From: Gammaproteobacteria bacterium
GTDB lineage: Bacteria > Pseudomonadota > Gammaproteobacteria > SZUA-140
Length of the DNA stretch: 64,000 bases
Assembly (NCBI GenBank): GCA_016712635.1
Contig: JADJQS010000007.1
Coordinates: 1 to 64,000, forward strand
Reading direction: 5' to 3'
The translations under genes were made by a program, and so were the position numbers. The notes under the pieces were generated by a model. That model was not told the origin of the DNA, did not search any database, and was given only the letters and a program-made list of their open reading frames with translations. Positions 36,098 through 45,652 of the stretch are shown piece by piece. Within the stretch, counting starts at the first letter, position 1; the number at the start of each line of letters is the position of its first letter.

Positions 36098-36164
36098 GTC
36101 GTTCCCGCGCAGGCGGGAATCCATGCCGTCGAACCCTGGATGCCCGCTTTCGCGGGCATGACGA
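36098..36164. repeat. Paired palindromes TTCCCGCGCAGGCGGGAA and TGCCCGCTTTCGCGGGCA
   Basis: Two hairpins (36101-36119 and 36140-36158) sit within a longer symmetric unit, GTCGTTCCCG...CGGGAATCCATG and CTGGATGCCCGC...GGGCATGACGA. This is a widespread mobile palindromic type resembling the neisserial dRS3-like ATTCCC/GGGAAT repeat. It lies between ilvH and ilvC. Confidence 0.65.
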
Positions 36165-36268
36165 GCAAAACGGAATCTTCCCTGATCGGCACCCGCTTGC
36201 CGGGGCTGCGCCCGGTGTAACCATCGACCTGAATGACATTTGCCAACGAGAAAGCAGGGAAACCATCC

Positions 36269-37285
36269 ATGAAAATCTACTACGACAAAGACGCCGACCT
36301 TTCCATCATCCGCAAGCTGAAGGTCGCCATCATCGGCTACGGTTCGCAGGGCCATGCCCACGCCAACAACCTGAAGGATTCCGGCGTGTCCGTCGTCGTC
36401 GGCCTGCGTCCCGACTCGGGTTCGGCAGCGAAGGCGAAGAAGGCCGGGCTGGAGGTCAAGACGATAAAGGACGCGGTCGCCTGGGCCGACGTGGTGATGA
36501 TCCTGGCGCCGGATGAGCATCAGGCGCGCCTGTACCGCGAGGACATCGTTCCGAACATCAGGAAGGGCGCGGCGCTCGCCTTCGCGCACGGCTTCAACAT
36601 CCACTTCGGCCAGATCGAGCCGCGCGCGGACCTCGACGTGATCATGATCGCGCCCAAGGGCCCCGGCCACCTGGTGCGCTCCACCTACACCCAGGGCGGC
36701 GGCGTGCCGAGCCTGATCGCGATCCACCAGGACGCGAGCGGCCGCGCGAAGGACATCGCGCTGTCCTATGCCAGCGCCAACGGCGGCGGCCGCGCCGGCA
36801 TCATCGAGACCAACTTCCGCGAGGAGACCGAGACCGACCTGTTCGGCGAGCAGGCCGTGCTGTGCGGCGGCGCCACCGCGCTGGTGCAGGCCGGCTTCGA
36901 GACCCTGGTCGAGGCGGGCTACGCCCCCGAGATGGCCTACTTCGAGTGCCTGCACGAGCTCAAGCTGATCGTCGACCTGATGTACGAGGGCGGCATCGCC
37001 AACATGCGCTACTCGATCTCCAACACCGCCGAGTACGGCGACCTGACGCGCGGCCCGCGCATCGTCACCGACGAGACGCGCGCCGAGATGCGGCGCATCC
37101 TGAAGGAGATCCAGACCGGCGAGTTCGCGCGCGAATTCATCCTGGAGAACATGGGCGGCGCCGCGACGCTGAAGGCCAAGCGCCGCATCGGCCGCGAGCA
37201 CCAGATCGAGGTGGTCGGCGAGAAGCTGCGCAGCATGATGCCGTGGATCAAGGCCAACAAGATCGTCGACCGCGACAGGAACTGA
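36269..37285 (+). CDS. ilvC: Ketol-acid reductoisomerase, class I
   Basis: 338 residues, the short class I form. MKIYYDKDADLSII is followed by the NADPH-binding IIGYGSQGHAHANNLKDSG, then APKGPGHLVR and the metal-binding Asp/Glu set in ETDLFGEQAVLCGG. It isomerises and reduces acetolactate. The start follows AGCAGGGAAA. A good terminator lies at 37315-37350. Confidence 0.97.
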   Translation: MKIYYDKDADLSIIRKLKVAIIGYGSQGHAHANNLKDSGVSVVVGLRPDSGSAAKAKKAGLEVKTIKDAVAWADVVMILAPDEHQARLYREDIVPNIRKGAALAFAHGFNIHFGQIEPRADLDVIMIAPKGPGHLVRSTYTQGGGVPSLIAIHQDASGRAKDIALSYASANGGGRAGIIETNFREETETDLFGEQAVLCGGATALVQAGFETLVEAGYAPEMAYFECLHELKLIVDLMYEGGIANMRYSISNTAEYGDLTRGPRIVTDETRAEMRRILKEIQTGEFAREFILENMGGAATLKAKRRIGREHQIEVVGEKLRSMMPWIKANKIVDRDRN

Positions 37286-37314
37286 CATCCCGTCCGGCCG
37301 CATGCAATACCCGC

Positions 37315-37350
37315 GGGGTTGCCCTTGGATTGAAGGGCAACCCCGTTTCC
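37315..37350 (+). terminator. Rho-independent terminator behind ilvC
   Basis: GGGGTTGCCCTT pairs with AAGGGCAACCCC around a GGATTG-type loop, followed by GTTTCCTT. It ends the ilvI-ilvH-ilvC transcript. Confidence 0.85.
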
Positions 37351-37383
37351 TTATAATAGCCCTCACTCCGACCGGATAGCGGC

Positions 37384-38190
37384 ATGCACGACGAGACCAG
37401 GGAACCCAGGCGCCACCGCGGAATCTACCTGCTGCCCAACCTGCTCACGACCGCGGCGCTGTTCGCCGGCTTCTACGCCATCGTCGCGGCCTCGCGCGGG
37501 CACTTCGACGCCGCCGCGGTCGCGATCTTCACCGCCATGATCCTCGACGGCATGGACGGGCGCATCGCGCGCATCACGCACACCCAGAGCGAATTCGGCG
37601 CCCAGTACGACAGCCTGTCCGACATGATCGCCTTCGGCCTCGCCCCGGCGCTGGTGATGTACGAGTGGTCGCTGGCGAGCCTCGGCAAGCTTGGCTGGCT
37701 GGCCGCCTTCGTCTACACCGCCTGCGCGGCGCTGCGCCTCGCGCGCTTCAACACCCAGCTCGGGATCGTCGACAAGGCCTACTTCCAGGGCCTCGCCTCC
37801 CCGTCCGCCGCGGCGCTGATCGCCGGCCTGGTGTGGGTCGGGGCGGACTACGGCATGCCGGGCGAGGACATCGTCCTGTTCACCTTCCCGCTCACCGTGC
37901 TGACCGGCCTCCTGATGGTCAGCAACATCCGCTACAAGAGCTTCAAGGACCTCGACCTGCGCGGCAGGATCCCCTTCGTCGCCGTGCTGGTGATCGTGCT
38001 CGTCTTCGTCTTCATCTCGATCGATCCGCCGCTGGTGCTGTTCAGCATGGCCCTGATCTACACCGTGTCCGGCCCGGTCATGACCCTGTTCCAGCGCCGC
38101 CGGCGCCTGCGCGAGCGCCATCTGCCCCCGCCGCCCGAGCCGGAGGCGGGCGAGGCAGGCGCCGACGAGGACCGTCATTCCAGCCGCTAA
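37384..38190 (+). CDS. pssA: CDP-diacylglycerol-serine O-phosphatidyltransferase
   Basis: 268 residues. It has YLLPNLLTTAALFAGFYAI, the CDP-alcohol motif LDGMDGRIARIT, then EFGAQYDSLSDM, i.e. a complete DxxDGxxAR-8-GxxxDxxxD, and about eight membrane helices with a charged Pro/Glu tail. It makes phosphatidylserine in the membrane (subclass II type). It lies between ilvC and leuA, an arrangement I have seen described for other proteobacteria. Confidence 0.9.
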   Translation: MHDETREPRRHRGIYLLPNLLTTAALFAGFYAIVAASRGHFDAAAVAIFTAMILDGMDGRIARITHTQSEFGAQYDSLSDMIAFGLAPALVMYEWSLASLGKLGWLAAFVYTACAALRLARFNTQLGIVDKAYFQGLASPSAAALIAGLVWVGADYGMPGEDIVLFTFPLTVLTGLLMVSNIRYKSFKDLDLRGRIPFVAVLVIVLVFVFISIDPPLVLFSMALIYTVSGPVMTLFQRRRRLRERHLPPPPEPEAGEAGADEDRHSSR

Positions 38191-38280
38191 AGCGCCGCCC
38201 GCCGCGGCCGATGCCTGTTACAGGGCGCGGCGTCCGGTGCCGCGCTTGGCATCCGTTCAAACTTGGTCTATAGTCGCCAC

Positions 38281-38394
38281 ATGGGTATAGCAAGCACAAC
38301 CGGTTCCATCCTTTCGCGCGCGGCCGTCTCCGGCCGTTCCGGCGTTGTGTTTGCCCGTGCCTCCCTGTTGTCCCTGCGACTGCTGCTGCCGTAA
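38281..38394 (+). CDS. Putative leucine leader peptide (leuL-like) upstream of leuA
   Basis: 37 codons from ATG 38281 to TAA 38392-38394, too short for most gene finders. Leucine codons cluster at the end: ...ASLLSLRLLLP, six Leu in the last nine residues, four of them CTG after position 32. It ends 116 nt before the leuA start. Charged-tRNA-dependent stalling at such a run is how leu operons are attenuated in enteric bacteria; the peptide's own sequence is otherwise unremarkable. Weak point: no clear Shine-Dalgarno sequence precedes it. Confidence 0.55.
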   Translation: MGIASTTGSILSRAAVSGRSGVVFARASLLSLRLLLP

Positions 38395-38510
38395 GGCAGC
38401 CACCGACCCGTTTCCCCCATTACGCAGTTCCCACGCCCCGACCGAGGCGCAGCGCCGATTTGTGCGCGCCTGACGGTGGGGTAAACTGAGCGCTACCCAG
38501 GAGCAGACCC
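38395..38510 (+). promoter_or_regulatory. Probable attenuator region between leader peptide and leuA
   Basis: CCACCG just after the leader stop can pair with CGGTGG (near 38474), and AGGCGC can pair with GCGCCT in between, giving mutually exclusive folds. I see no strong T run, so termination might be of another kind or the control could act at translation; the leuA ribosome binding site AGGAG is at 38499-38503. Confidence 0.35.
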
Positions 38511-40061
38511 ATGAGCGGCAAAGACAGACTCATCATATTCGATACCACCATGCGCGACGGCGAGCAGAGCCCCGGCGCGGCCATGACGAAGGAAGAAAAG
38601 GTGCGCATCGCCAAGGCGCTGGAGCGCATGCGCGTCGACGTCATCGAGGCCGGCTTCCCGATCGCGAGCCCGGGCGACTTCGAGGCCGTGCAGGCGGTCG
38701 CCGAGGCGGTGAAGGACAGTACCGTGTGCGGCCTCGCGCGCGCGCTGGACAAGGACATCGACCGCGCCGGCGAGGCGCTGAAGAATGCGGCCTCCGGCCG
38801 CATCCACACCTTCATCGCCACCTCGCCCATCCACATGCAGCAGAAGCTGCGCATGACGCCGGAGCAGGTGCTGGCGCAGGCGGTGCACGCGGTGAAGCGC
38901 GCGCGCCAGTACACCGACGACGTCGAGTTCTCCGCCGAGGACGCGGTGCGCTCCGAGTTCGACTTCCTGTGCCGCGTGTTCGAGGCGGCGATCAAGGCCG
39001 GCGCGCGCACCATCAACGTGCCGGACACGGTCGGCTACAGCATCCCCGGCCTGTGGGGCGAGCGCATCAGGCAGCTCATCGAGCGCGTGCCCGGCGCGGA
39101 CACGGTGGTATGGTCCACCCACTGCCACAACGACCTCGGCATGGCGGTTGCGAATTCGCTCGCCGCGGTGCTGGCCGGGGCGCGCCAGGTCGAGTGCACC
39201 ATCAACGGTCTCGGCGAGCGCGCGGGCAACGCCAGCCTGGAGGAGGTCGTCATGGCGGTGAAGGTCCGCCGCGACGTCTTCCCCTGCGACAGCAACATCG
39301 ATACCACCCAGATCGTGCCGACTTCCAAGCTGGTCAGCCAGATCACCGGCTACCCGGTGCAGCCGAACAAGGCGGTGGTCGGCGCCAACGCCTTCGCGCA
39401 CGAGTCCGGCATCCACCAGGACGGCGTGCTGAAGAGCCGCGAGACCTACGAGATCATGCGCGCGCAGGACGTCGGCTGGACCACCAACAAGCTCACGCTC
39501 GGCAAGCTCTCCGGCCGCAACGCCTTCCGCGCGCGCCTGCAGGATCTCGGCATCCAGCTCGACGGCGAGGAGGCGCTCAACGCCGCCTTCGCCCGCTTCA
39601 AGGAGCTCGCCGACAAGAAGTCGGAGATCTTCGACGAGGACATCCAGGCGCTGGTCAGTGAGACCTACCAGCAGGAGGGCGACGAGCGCATCAAGCTGGT
39701 CTACCTGCGCGTGTGCTCGGAGACCGGCACCGCGCCCGAGGCGCAGCTCACGCTGACGGTGGACGGCAGCGAGTGCCGCGCGCATGCCACCGGCGGCGGC
39801 CCGGTCGACGCCGCGTTCAAGGCGATCGAGTCGGTGGTGAAGAGCGGCACGACGCTGCAGCTCTATTCGGTCAACAACATCACCAGCGGCACCGACTCGC
39901 AGGGCGAGGTGACGGTACGGCTGGAGCGGGGCGGGCGCATCGTCAACGGGCAGGGCGCGGACACCGACATCGTCGTCGCCTCCGCCAAGGCCTACATCAA
40001 CGGCGTGAACAAGATCCTCGAGCCGCTGCAGCGCCAGCACCCGCAGCAGGTGCAGCTGTAA
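38511..40061 (+). CDS. leuA: 2-Isopropylmalate synthase
   Basis: 516 residues. The N-terminal catalytic barrel begins FDTTMRDGEQSPGAAMTKEEK and contains STHCHNDLGMAVANSLA with the metal-binding HxH and the GLGERAGNASLEEVVMA region. The C-terminal third is the leucine-binding regulatory domain. It condenses acetyl-CoA with 2-oxoisovalerate, the first step of leucine synthesis, and is inhibited by leucine. It has a clear AGGAG site and is probably controlled by the leader upstream. Confidence 0.97.
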   Translation: MSGKDRLIIFDTTMRDGEQSPGAAMTKEEKVRIAKALERMRVDVIEAGFPIASPGDFEAVQAVAEAVKDSTVCGLARALDKDIDRAGEALKNAASGRIHTFIATSPIHMQQKLRMTPEQVLAQAVHAVKRARQYTDDVEFSAEDAVRSEFDFLCRVFEAAIKAGARTINVPDTVGYSIPGLWGERIRQLIERVPGADTVVWSTHCHNDLGMAVANSLAAVLAGARQVECTINGLGERAGNASLEEVVMAVKVRRDVFPCDSNIDTTQIVPTSKLVSQITGYPVQPNKAVVGANAFAHESGIHQDGVLKSRETYEIMRAQDVGWTTNKLTLGKLSGRNAFRARLQDLGIQLDGEEALNAAFARFKELADKKSEIFDEDIQALVSETYQQEGDERIKLVYLRVCSETGTAPEAQLTLTVDGSECRAHATGGGPVDAAFKAIESVVKSGTTLQLYSVNNITSGTDSQGEVTVRLERGGRIVNGQGADTDIVVASAKAYINGVNKILEPLQRQHPQQVQL

Positions 40062-40085
40062 CGCGGCGCCGATGAGCGTGCAGGG

Positions 40086-40802
40086 ATGAGCGACGCGCTG
40101 CGGCGGCGGCAATACCTGGAGGCCATGGGCATCCAGGCCTGGGTCGAGCGCGGGTCGCCGTCGCCGACCGCGGCCGTCGCCGAACCGGCATCCTCGTATC
40201 CGGACCGCGGGACGGATGAGGCGGGCGGCGACATCGCGCGCCTCGACTGGGACGCGCTGCAGCAGCGCGTCGCGGGCTGCGCGCTGTGCGGCCTGGAAAA
40301 GACACGCACGCAGACCGTGTTTGGCGTCGGCAGCCGCGAGGCACAGTGGATGGTCGTCGGCGAGGCACCCGGCGCGGACGAGGACAAGCAGGGCGAGCCC
40401 TTCGTCGGCCGCGCCGGCCAGTTGCTGAACGAGATGCTGTGGGCGCTCGGCCTCGAGCGCGGCGCGGTCTACATCGCCAACGTGCTGAAGTGCCGCCCGC
40501 CCGGCAACCGCGACCCGAATCCCGACGAGGTCGCCTGCTGCGAGCCCTACCTGAAGCGGCAGGTGGCGCTGATCCAGCCGAAGCTCATCCTCGCCGTCGG
40601 CCGCATCGCCGCGCAGAACCTGCTCAAGACCGACACCCGCATCGGCGCGCTGCGTGGCCGCGTGCATCGCTACGCCGACACCGGCATCCCGCTGGTGGTG
40701 ACCTATCATCCCGCCTATCTGCTGCGCTCGCCGCTGGAAAAACGCAAGGCCTGGGACGACCTGCAGCTCGCCGCCCGCACCCTGGCCGGGGACGCGGGCT
40801 GA
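40086..40802 (+). CDS. Uracil-DNA glycosylase, family 4 (Fe-S)
   Basis: 238 residues. A variable N-terminal ~60 residues precedes the core with GEAPGADEDKQGEPFVGRAG (the water-activating and uracil-binding loop), cluster cysteines in CALC and in LKCRPPGNRDP with CCEPYL, and a distal HPAYLLRS loop. It removes uracil from DNA and carries a [4Fe-4S] cluster. Such proteins are also annotated as phage polymerase-like domain proteins. It lies 10 nt before rimI. Confidence 0.92.
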   Translation: MSDALRRRQYLEAMGIQAWVERGSPSPTAAVAEPASSYPDRGTDEAGGDIARLDWDALQQRVAGCALCGLEKTRTQTVFGVGSREAQWMVVGEAPGADEDKQGEPFVGRAGQLLNEMLWALGLERGAVYIANVLKCRPPGNRDPNPDEVACCEPYLKRQVALIQPKLILAVGRIAAQNLLKTDTRIGALRGRVHRYADTGIPLVVTYHPAYLLRSPLEKRKAWDDLQLAARTLAGDAG

Positions 40803-40812
40803 GGGAAACCGC

Positions 40813-41295
40813 ATGGCCTCGGCGCGCATCGACGAACCCCCGTCACCCGCGCCGGCCCGCCGCTTCCGCGCCATGCGCCTGGCCGACCTGCCGGTGGTGA
40901 TGGACATCGAGCAGCGCGCCTATGAATTCTGCTGGACCGAAGGCATCTTCCGCGACTGCCTCACTGTCGGCTACCGCTGCCATGTGATCCTGCTCGACGG
41001 CATGATCGCCGGCTACGGCGTCATGGCCGCCGCCGCCGGCGAGTCTCACATCCTCAACCTCTGCATCGACCCCCACCTGCGCCGCCGCGGCCTCGGTCGC
41101 GCGCTGCTCGCCTATCTACTGGAAGACGCCGGCGCCGCAGGCGCGAAGACCATGCTGCTCGAGGTGCGCGAGTCGAACGCGGCGGGGATCGCGTTGTATG
41201 AGCAGATGGGGTTCAAGCGCATCGGGATGCGGAGGGGTTATTATCCGGCGAGGAATGGGAGGGAGGATGCGATTATGTTGGAGCGGGAGATTTAG
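40813..41295 (+). CDS. rimI: Ribosomal protein S18 alanine N-acetyltransferase
   Basis: 160 residues, GNAT fold. It has MRLADLPVVMDIEQRAYEF, HILNLCIDPHLRRRGLGRALL (acetyl-CoA loop R/QxxGxG/A) and LEVRESNAAGIALYEQMGFKRIGMRRGYYP, all typical of RimI. It acetylates the N-terminal Ala of S18 and perhaps other proteins. The last codons run close to the AT-rich insert that starts just after. Confidence 0.93.
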   Translation: MASARIDEPPSPAPARRFRAMRLADLPVVMDIEQRAYEFCWTEGIFRDCLTVGYRCHVILLDGMIAGYGVMAAAAGESHILNLCIDPHLRRRGLGRALLAYLLEDAGAAGAKTMLLEVRESNAAGIALYEQMGFKRIGMRRGYYPARNGREDAIMLEREI

Positions 41296-41322
41296 TGCTG
41301 AATTTTAATTGGAGAGAGCTAA

Positions 41323-41772
41323 ATGGCGGACCTGGAAAATGGATATTATCGGTTTGCAAGGTGGCAGGGCATCACCCGTGAGCAACTTGGGGCCACTTCA
41401 AATTTAGTGCTTGGGCTAGCTACTGGTTTGCTCGCATTTACAACGTTGCTTCTGCTTGATGAGAAGTTGGTAACAACTTTCGCATTAGATTCTGGCATTA
41501 CAGCATGTTTTTTTCTTGTAATGTCAGTTGTATTAGCTCTGTGGTGTGCAATAAATCGTCTTACGGATTTTCGGGTTACTACCAAAATTGCAAACCCGAA
41601 AAATAGTAATGACCCTCGTCTTGAGGAATGGCGAGAAGAATCTAGATGTCTTGGAGAGATGACTTGGGGCATTTTTCGCGGCCAACTCTGGAGTTTTGCA
41701 CTTGGTTCTGTTGCAGTGGGTATTGGTATTTTTATTCAGATTTTCTCAAGATATTGTGCTCATATCCTCTAG
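41323..41772 (+). CDS. Three-helix membrane protein, unknown, in AT-rich insert
   Basis: 149 residues. It has membrane segments at about residues 24-45, 56-77 and 123-145. Between helices two and three is a charged cytoplasmic stretch (NRLTDFRVTTKIA, RLEEWREESRCLGEMTW). Helix pairs with this type of charged loop recur in small membrane proteins of mobile regions, but I cannot give a function. The base composition is much more AT-rich than its neighbours, which suggests transfer. A GGAGAGAG site precedes the ATG. Confidence 0.7.
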   Translation: MADLENGYYRFARWQGITREQLGATSNLVLGLATGLLAFTTLLLLDEKLVTTFALDSGITACFFLVMSVVLALWCAINRLTDFRVTTKIANPKNSNDPRLEEWREESRCLGEMTWGIFRGQLWSFALGSVAVGIGIFIQIFSRYCAHIL

Positions 41773-41869
41773 CTCTGTATTCGATGTAGATACTGTGATG
41801 CTGCGGCAGTCTCTAGCTTTTGCCTTAGCTCCAGGCCGACCGGCATGATTTTGGGACTTGGGTGATTAT

Positions 41870-42613
41870 ATGTTGATTCTAAGAATAGTATTTTTCTCTG
41901 CACTAATGGTTCTTTCGGGATGTGCCACAGTAGGACTACAACCACAATATCATGTCGAAGTTGACTCGCTGGCATCGTCAGAAGCCAAAGAAAAACATAC
42001 CTATTTACTGCTACCAGGTAATGAAGGCGTTGAATGGGAAGATCTCCAGTTTCAAGAGTTTGCCATGTATCTTATGCGCGCCCTGAATTCTCAAGGTTTC
42101 ATAGCGACTGATAAGGCCGAAGATGCTGATGTAGCTATAGTGTTGTCTTATGGAATTGGTGATCCGCGGGAGCATCAATATAGCTATGCTCTTCCTGTGT
42201 GGGGGAAAACTGGGATTTCTTCATCGCACACTTATGGAACTGCAACGTCTTATGGCAATTCTGTCAATTATTCAGGAACAACAACATACACTCCAACTTA
42301 TGGTGTGACTGGTTATACAACCCAGATTGGGTCAGTAACAACTTATTACCGGTATGCGCTTATTACAGGGTATGATTTTAAAGCGTTTAAAGATTCAAAT
42401 AAGCAAATTCAACTTTGGCGCACTACGATAACCAGTACAGGCTCCAGCGGTGATCTTCGGCAAGTATTTCCTATTCTTATTGGTGCAGCAATTCCATATT
42501 TGGCATCAAATACAGGTAAGAAAATTCCTGTTCGGCTCTATGAATCCGATGAGGTAGTTCGAGCGATTAAAGGCGAATCGCCTAGTAATGCAAATGATTC
42601 AACAAAACCCTAA
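41870..42613 (+). CDS. Lipoprotein, DUF4136-like
   Basis: 247 residues from ATG 41870. A lipobox LSGC places the lipidated Cys at residue 18. Then comes a domain with YLLLPGNEGVEWEDLQFQEF and DADVAIVLSYGIGDP, close to DUF4136-type lipoproteins. The middle is rich in Ser, Thr, Tyr and Gly (HTYGTATSYGNSVNYSG, then TYTPTYGVTGYTTQIGS), perhaps a flexible or beta-repeat insertion. It is in the same AT-rich insert as the previous gene and shares its direction (97 nt gap). No function is known. Confidence 0.75.
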   Translation: MLILRIVFFSALMVLSGCATVGLQPQYHVEVDSLASSEAKEKHTYLLLPGNEGVEWEDLQFQEFAMYLMRALNSQGFIATDKAEDADVAIVLSYGIGDPREHQYSYALPVWGKTGISSSHTYGTATSYGNSVNYSGTTTYTPTYGVTGYTTQIGSVTTYYRYALITGYDFKAFKDSNKQIQLWRTTITSTGSSGDLRQVFPILIGAAIPYLASNTGKKIPVRLYESDEVVRAIKGESPSNANDSTKP

Positions 42614-42632
42614 TATCAAGGAGGGGTGTGAA

Positions 42633-42743
42633 ATGTCGGGCTTCATTTTATTCAGTCCAACCTACATATTCCCAGCACGATTAGTGCTATCGGAGACGGT
42701 TTTTGGGTTTCAACAGGCGTTCAGCAGTCTGTTTGCTGACTAG
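42633..42743 (+). CDS. Small ORF with strong ribosome binding site (36 aa)
   Basis: AAGGAGG at 42617-42623 lies 9 nt before ATG 42633. The 36-residue product begins MSGFILFSPTYIFPARLVLS and is hydrophobic in the first half. The 3' part overlaps the antitoxin gene on the opposite strand by 57 nt. Translation is plausible from the ribosome binding site alone; there is no family evidence. Confidence 0.3.
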   Translation: MSGFILFSPTYIFPARLVLSETVFGFQQAFSSLFAD

Positions 42744-42848
42744 ATTGGGCAATACCTCGCTGGCCGGCCGGGCGCGCTTGAAATCTGCCGCTGTCCATTC
42801 CGGGTTTTCCTTGTCAATCAGCCCGGGGTTAGGTTTGCGTTTCCTCAT
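42687..42848 (-). CDS. BrnA-type antitoxin (DUF4415), unpaired
   Basis: 53 residues, missed by ordinary length cut-offs: MRKRKPNPGLIDKENPEW, then a TAADFKRARPASEVLPNLV block and a LLKPKNRLR tail. NPEW followed by DFxxARPASEVLP is the hallmark of BrnA/DUF4415 antitoxins. BrnT toxins are normally encoded directly upstream, but here only 80 nt separate it from ettA, with no toxin ORF. It may be a remnant or act on a toxin elsewhere. The codons just before the ATG also read like the family's N-terminus (NENYAD), so the start could be further upstream. Confidence 0.7.
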   Translation of the reverse strand: MRKRKPNPGLIDKENPEWTAADFKRARPASEVLPNLVSKQTAERLLKPKNRLR

Positions 42849-42892
42849 GTCGGCGTAGTTCTCATTGGCTGGTTACGTATTGAATGAATCAG

Positions 42893-42920
42893 CGGGGACA
42901 GATTGTGAAATCTGTCCCCG
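42893..42920. repeat. Palindrome CGGGGACAGATT-GTGA-AATCTGTCCCCG
   Basis: A 12-bp perfect stem with a 4-nt loop, 8 nt from the ettA stop codon. It is of the GGGGACAG family found again at 46746 and 48301-48369, and could serve as an ettA terminator. Confidence 0.8.
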
Positions 42921-42928
42921 TTGCGGTT

Positions 42929-44602
<1,674 letters not shown>

Positions 44603-44746
44603 GAATGCTTCCCGGATAATGTTGATGAGGCCGTGGATCGGGCGGAATCTTAGCACACTCCCCGGCGGAGCGTGTCCCCCGCCGGCTGCACGGATGCGGC
44701 GGATCGCCGTGTAACAGCAGGTGCAACCGTCAGAGCCCGGTATCCG

Positions 44747-45652
44747 ATGAGATTCGCCATCCTGTCACGCAAGCCCGGCCTCTACTCCACCCGCCGCATG
44801 GTCGAGGCGGCGCAGGCGCGCGGGCACGAGGCGCAGGTCATCGATCCGCTGCGCTGCTACATGAACATCGCCACCCACCGGCCGGGCATCTTCTACAAGG
44901 GCAAGGCACTGGAACCCTTCGACGTCGTCGTGCCGCGCATCGGGGCGTCGATCACCTTCTACGGTACTGCCGTGCTGCGCCAGTTCGAGATGCTGGGCGT
45001 CTACCCGCTCAACGAGTCGGTTGCGATCTCGCGCGCGCGCGACAAGCTGCGCTCGATGCAGCTCTTGTCGCGCAAGGGCATCGGCCTGCCGGTGACGGCC
45101 TTCGCCCACTCGCCGGACGACGTCGAGCACGTGATCTCGATGGTGGGCGGCGCGCCGCTGGTGATCAAGCTGCTGGAGGGGACGCAGGGCATCGGCGTGG
45201 TGCTGGCGGAGACGCGGCAGGCGGCGGAGAGCGTCATCGAGGCCTTCTTCGGCCTGAAGGCAAACATCCTGGTGCAGGAATACATCCGCGAGGCCGGCGG
45301 CGCCGACATCCGCTGCTTCGTCATCGGCGACAAGGTGGTGGCGGCGATGAAGCGGCAGGCGAAGGAGGGCGAGTTCCGCTCCAACCTGCACCGCGGCGGC
45401 GAGGCCTCCAGGGTCAAGCTGACGCCGGAGGAGCGTTCCACCGCGTTGCGCGCCGCGCGCGCGATCGGGCTGAACGTGGCCGGCGTCGACATACTGCGGT
45501 CCAATCACGGGCCGGTGGTGATGGAGGTGAATTCCACGCCCGGGCTGGAGGGCATCGAAGGGGTGACCGGCCTCGACATCGCCGGCCGGATGGTGGAGTT
45601 CGCGGAAAAAAATGCCAAGGCGAACCATACGCGCACGCGCGGCAAGGGCTGA
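44747..45652 (+). CDS. rimK: Ribosomal protein S6 modification protein RimK (ATP-grasp ligase)
   Basis: 301 residues, RimK size. It has VVPRIGASITFYGTAVLRQFE, the ATP-grasp segment PLVIKLLEGTQGIGVVLAE, LVQEYIREAGGADIRCFVIGD and GPVVMEVNSTPGLEGIE. It adds glutamates to the S6 C-terminus in E. coli and can make poly-alpha-glutamate. ATG 44747 was chosen for the MRFAILSR start. The last 41 nt overlap the next gene. Confidence 0.93.
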   Translation: MRFAILSRKPGLYSTRRMVEAAQARGHEAQVIDPLRCYMNIATHRPGIFYKGKALEPFDVVVPRIGASITFYGTAVLRQFEMLGVYPLNESVAISRARDKLRSMQLLSRKGIGLPVTAFAHSPDDVEHVISMVGGAPLVIKLLEGTQGIGVVLAETRQAAESVIEAFFGLKANILVQEYIREAGGADIRCFVIGDKVVAAMKRQAKEGEFRSNLHRGGEASRVKLTPEERSTALRAARAIGLNVAGVDILRSNHGPVVMEVNSTPGLEGIEGVTGLDIAGRMVEFAEKNAKANHTRTRGKG

